Shown: one piece after another, positions 60,976 to 64,000 of the stretch
Layout of the letters: every line of letters begins with the position of its first letter
How positions within the stretch are numbered: position 1 is the stretch's first letter
Assembly (NCBI GenBank): GCA_004193545.1
Contig: RPGO01000033.1
Location: forward strand, 129,841 to 193,840
DNA from: Candidatus Argoarchaeum ethanivorans
GTDB taxonomy: Archaea; Halobacteriota; Methanosarcinia; Methanosarcinales; EX4572-44
DNA length: 64,000 nt
Reading direction: 5' to 3'
The notes under the pieces: model-generated
Seen by the model: the letters and a program-made list of their open reading frames with translations, nothing else
What the model was told of the DNA's origin: nothing
Database searches by the model: none
Position numbers and translations under genes: made by a program

Positions 60976-62238
60976 TCAAAATATCCTATCATCACCTATG
61001 AATGGTATAGCGCCATATCGTCCTGCAAGATATCCTTTTTGAATATTCTTATCTTTGCGAGGTCTAAATTCTATGAGAGAGTAAAGATCTGTACTTCCTT
61101 TACTATGATTCTTTTCTGTAAACCAGATTTGATCCCTTCTGAATATATCCAGATCAAGTAAATTTGTGTTGTGTGTTGTAAATATTAATTGAGCATTATT
61201 CTTATTTTGAGTAGGATCATTAAATAGCTTAATTAAAAAAACATTCAATAGATGATGTAGTTTAGTATCTAATTCATCTACAATTAAAACTCGACCGTTG
61301 TTTAGTGAGTCAATCCAAAGACCAATTAATGAAAACAATTTTTTTGTCCCTTCAGATTCTTCTCCAAAATCAAATTCGACATAATTTTCATCACCTACTT
61401 CATTAAGAACTTTATGTATTGTCTTAATATCAATTTTCTCAAGTTTTCCTTCAATATCTGGCATCATGGTTTTTAATCGTTCTCGAATTGGAATTGGAAT
61501 TTCATCCATTGGAACCACTTCAATAGATGCAGATAGATCGTTAATTCCTAAGTCTGCTTCAATAAGAGCGTTTAAAATGAATTTTTTCATTTTTTTATCT
61601 TCATTGAGTTTCTGGATAGTATATTCAATTAATCGGGGGTGATCTGCTCCTACAATTCCCAAATTATCTTTAAACCAATCAAAAGCTTCGGAAGTCTTCT
61701 TGTAGTTCAATTGAGTTGAATTTGAAAGATAAGGAATATTATCCAAGGTTTTTTCAGAAATAAATTTTTGTTCTTTTTTATCAATAGTAAACCTATAATT
61801 ATTGGTATCTCTTCTCTCAAAAATAAGTGCTCTACGGCCTTTAGGATAATAATATAAATATTCATCAATGATCTTTTCACTATTATGAGATATTCCGTAA
61901 ACATATTTGATATTGTTTTTAATAAAAACAACTTTGAATTTACTTGGCTTGGATAGACATTTTTTGTCAAGTTTAAAAGGAAAATAATTAATTTTAGTAC
62001 CTTTTTGGAACGTATGTGCCGTCTCCACAAAATTTTTCAAAAAATTAAAAGCTAAGATAACATTGCTTTTTCCTGAAGCATTTGCCCCATAAATTACTGC
62101 ACTCCGTAACAGATTATCTCTTAACAAATCTGTTTTAATTAAATTATTATCTAACGAGTTATCTGTAGAAGCTACTAAACTAAAAGTGACTTCTTCTTTA
62201 ATAGAGCGAAAATTCTGTACATTAAATTCAATCAGCAT
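60976..62238 (-). CDS. RloA-like AAA ATPase, defence partner
   Basis: The 420-residue ATPase belongs to the OLD/RecF-like AAA group. An N-terminal NFRSIKEEVTFSL strand comes first, Walker A is GANASGKSN (about residues 54-62), and Walker B is VLIVDELDTKLHH (about 325-337), with LIFTTHNTNLLD after it. A long insertion separates the two. Paired with the RloB-like gene that follows (one base), it matches AbiL-type abortive-infection loci as I remember them (ATPase plus Toprim-like RloB). No other defence gene is adjacent. The AT-rich composition indicates horizontal gain. Confidence 0.72.
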   Translation of the reverse strand: MLIEFNVQNFRSIKEEVTFSLVASTDNSLDNNLIKTDLLRDNLLRSAVIYGANASGKSNVILAFNFLKNFVETAHTFQKGTKINYFPFKLDKKCLSKPSKFKVVFIKNNIKYVYGISHNSEKIIDEYLYYYPKGRRALIFERRDTNNYRFTIDKKEQKFISEKTLDNIPYLSNSTQLNYKKTSEAFDWFKDNLGIVGADHPRLIEYTIQKLNEDKKMKKFILNALIEADLGINDLSASIEVVPMDEIPIPIRERLKTMMPDIEGKLEKIDIKTIHKVLNEVGDENYVEFDFGEESEGTKKLFSLIGLWIDSLNNGRVLIVDELDTKLHHLLNVFLIKLFNDPTQNKNNAQLIFTTHNTNLLDLDIFRRDQIWFTEKNHSKGSTDLYSLIEFRPRKDKNIQKGYLAGRYGAIPFIGDDRIF

Positions 62239-62513
62239 TTTACCCGACCATTTAGATTAGAATGATATTTTTGTGAAAAATTCACAGATATAGGTAGCAA
62301 AGTCAAAATAGTATATAATTCTTCTGGTTTTTAAAAAATTAATTTACTGAATAACATCATTGAAATAAAAATAATACATGCCTTTCATACATTCAAATCT
62401 TCTTCTCTAAATTTATTCAATCCACCAATCGCAAAAAATATAGATGTTCCTGTATATGGGTTGATGAGCTCCAATATGGAAGACGTTGCTGCTGAAAAGC
62501 CAAAATCAATACA

Positions 62514-62685
62514 TTTTTGGCTCTCTGTGTACCATCGCGCTGCAGTGAACTTACAACCCACCTGGAAGATTCGGAAGCATTCTGTGGTTAGTCACAATGT
62601 AACCACCAGGTGGCGTAACAGTTTCCCTTCACACAGTCCACAATTTTTCAGATTGACTCTCAACTTTTTCGGATTCGCCATCAAT
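62514..62685. repeat. long dispersed repeat, copy 2 (pairs with 6438-6642)
   Basis: Same orientation as 6438-6642, shorter by about 33 bases in the middle. Shared text includes GGCTCTCTGTGTACCATCGC, AACCCAC.TGGAAGA and CACAATTTTTCAGAT. It includes the 20-bp motif variant AACCACCAGGTGGCGTAACA (62601-62620). Confidence 0.7.
62601..62620 (+). repeat. 20-bp dispersed motif, copy 6
   Basis: Reads AACCACCAGGTGGCGTAACA inside the long repeat at 62514-62685; it is the most diverged copy. Confidence 0.45.
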
Positions 62686-62760
62686 GGAAGTCTTTAATAA
62701 AGGAATCCACCGATGCCAGGTGGTATTTCAGCGAAGTTTTATTCAGAACTTCAATCGTAT

Positions 62761-64000
62761 TCAGGCTCTTGTTATCTTTCGTTGTCGCAGACGGCGCAGT
62801 ATTACCTCACCTAAGAATATAATCAGTGAAGCTATGATAAATGGCATTTTCGCACTGGCAGGTTCGTTTACGACTCTCACAGAGTTTGCTTTAATATCTC
62901 CAAGGAGAAGTGTTTTTGCTTCTTCAAAATTGCGAACTGAGCCATTGCACTCTTCTATATGGGCCCCCATCTCATCGTTGAATCCGATTTCCCGGTATTC
63001 GAGTGGATAGTTTGCTGCTATTTCGTACCCGGCAATGTTATAGAATCCATCCTTTTTTGGATCGATTACAGCTGTGTATTGGTTTCCTTCTTTTGTAAAG
63101 CTCAAACGTTTGTTGTCGAAGCTCACATCCGGGATGCTTGTGGTTTTGATTATTATTCTGCCGGGTGTTCCAAGCCAGGTGTCAGGTGCTGTGATCGTGT
63201 CGCCTGTCGGGCGTGGGTCGCCTATTAGCCAGTTCACGGTCGAGGATATTAGTTTTGAGTTTGGTTCTGTGTAGAGTACACCTGCCCATTTGTTGCCGTT
63301 GTCGGTACTGATAGCTGCTGTGCGCCCAAGTCCGAAGTTCCATACGGTAATTACTGGCTTTCCGATTGTTATTGCGACAAGCCTTCTGGCGCCGATTTTT
63401 GGTGTAATGTCGTTGTAGCCAGTAAGATCGCCTGAAACGTTCCGGTCTCGTGTGATGAAGTGCTCGCTGTCTGTGATTATCAGTCCAAACTGATGCAGTG
63501 TCACCTCCTCTTCCTCTTCTTCTGGCGCTTCCGGTAGTGGTTCAAACTGGATGTTAAGTCCTTTTGTGCCAATATATTCGTAATCTGCTCCAGTCGTTTC
63601 TGCGATCTCTCCCATTGTTATGAATGTCTCTTCTTTTCCGTAACCGATTTGTCTGAAGTAGAGAGTTGTTCCATCGTCTACCAGTTCTTTTGCTGCTGTT
63701 TCAATCTCGTTTTTGTTTTCTCTTATGTTTCCATCTGATAGTACAATGACAATTTTTACTCCTGACGCTTCTTTTAACATTTCCTGCGCTGCTATTAATC
63801 CTTGATCCATGTTTGTAGGTATTCCGCCGCCTTCAGGACCGATATTAGCTATTTTTTTGTTCAGTATCATTTTGTTTTCAGATGTTGCGCTTAGAAAGCC
63901 AATTTCCTCGGCGTTTGATCCAAATGCAATTACACCGATCTTGGTATCAGCGCCAATGTTTCTGTTGTTGACGATGCTCTGTGCAAGTGCATCGATGTGC
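62761..64000 (-). CDS. VWA-domain membrane protein (5' end beyond the window)
   Basis: The reading frame stays open from 62761 to the window edge (at least 413 residues), so the start lies outside. It begins HIDALAQSIVNNRNIGADT. Then comes a von Willebrand A fold with VIAFGSNAEEIGF, NMDQGLIAAQEML, VIVLSDGNIRENKNEIETAAKEL and FRQIGYGKEETFITMGEIAETTGADY. A Glu-rich linker and a beta-rich extracellular domain (LRPTGDTITAPDTWLG... INIAGYEIAANYP) follow. A C-terminal helix FIIASLIIFLGEVILR with RLRQRKITRA is the membrane anchor. The usual metal-site DxSxS is upstream and not seen. Confidence 0.8.
   Translation of the reverse strand, partial: HIDALAQSIVNNRNIGADTKIGVIAFGSNAEEIGFLSATSENKMILNKKIANIGPEGGGIPTNMDQGLIAAQEMLKEASGVKIVIVLSDGNIRENKNEIETAAKELVDDGTTLYFRQIGYGKEETFITMGEIAETTGADYEYIGTKGLNIQFEPLPEAPEEEEEEVTLHQFGLIITDSEHFITRDRNVSGDLTGYNDITPKIGARRLVAITIGKPVITVWNFGLGRTAAISTDNGNKWAGVLYTEPNSKLISSTVNWLIGDPRPTGDTITAPDTWLGTPGRIIIKTTSIPDVSFDNKRLSFTKEGNQYTAVIDPKKDGFYNIAGYEIAANYPLEYREIGFNDEMGAHIEECNGSVRNFEEAKTLLLGDIKANSVRVVNEPASAKMPFIIASLIIFLGEVILRRLRQRKITRA

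Larger units (their letters stand above)
62239..62760. other. gene-free region between defence genes and VWA gene
   Basis: AT-rich near the start of the ATPase gene, then from 62514 the second copy of the long dispersed repeat. A 78-codon frame at 62461 lies mostly in that repeat and is not kept in the other copy, so I do not call it. Confidence 0.6.

Noticed and set aside
62461-62697. 78-codon plus-strand frame
   Set aside because: Mostly inside the long dispersed repeat; the copy at 6438-6642 does not keep the frame.

Overview
The window is archaeal and most likely from a Methanosarcinales-like euryarchaeon: a methanogen, or an ANME or alkane-oxidising relative with an Mcr-based metabolism. 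Supporting genes are methanogenesis marker proteins 7 and 17, a two-subunit pyruvate carboxylase, RNase P component 4, Rpo4, ribosomal protein L21e, Pus10, archaeal tgtA, phosphopantoate-beta-alanine ligase, F420H2 oxidase (FprA) and stand-alone NifB. TATA-box promoters with near-leaderless starts fit this. I found no rRNA, tRNA or CRISPR array. The species cannot be fixed from this sequence alone.

Layout. 0.5-4.8 kb: RNase P protein, a small radical SAM protein, then pycB-pycA. 4.9-8.7 kb (minus): mmp17-mmp7 and topoisomerase IA. 9.0-12.1 kb (minus): an AT-rich BcgI-like restriction-modification operon led by a 57-residue winged-helix-like gene, with short direct repeats upstream of its promoter. 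12.5-19.5 kb (minus): a tightly packed seven-gene operon of two surface proteins, a TiaS-like protein, a third surface protein, and an ECF transporter (S, fused A-A', T). It has a TATA box, an operator-like palindrome and a foldable leader. 20-21 kb: Sua5. 21-24 kb: an IS630-type element inserted at the start of a decayed IS481-like element. 23.9-26.7 kb: pus10, rpl21e, rpoF and a DUF655 gene, flanked by a perfect 45-bp inverted repeat. 26.8-28.8 kb: two membrane-protein genes bracketed by one left-type and one right-type IS630 end. 29.3-36.5 kb: dnaJ, a radical SAM gene, a CBS-domain protein, Thg1, and an ACT protein with homoserine dehydrogenase. 36.6-38.8 kb: a frameshifted IS. 39.0-45.6 kb: an oxygen and peroxide defence operon (EncFtn-like ferritin, superoxide reductase, catalase, peroxiredoxin, ferritin, DsrE-like, flavodoxin, rubredoxin, FprA), then nifB. 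45.7-49.3 kb: nnr, tmk, two tiny genes, an attC-like site and the CoA gene pps. 49.4-52.8 kb: nested broken ISs. 53-59.7 kb: tgtA-purN and mobA-fdhD-pyrC-truD. 59.7-64 kb: DUF3795, an RloA/RloB (AbiL-like) pair, and a VWA-domain membrane protein cut by the window edge.

The intergenic DNA is unusually rich in dispersed repeats. These include at least seven clusters of modular hairpins with GAA or TTC tips, a 134-bp MITE-like pair, a 260-285-bp repeat pair, a roughly 170-200-bp repeat pair, and six copies of a 20-bp motif. The strongest candidates for something new are the surface-protein/TiaS-like/ECF operon with permuted domains, the IS630-end-bounded cargo element, the modular hairpin family, and the attC-like site.
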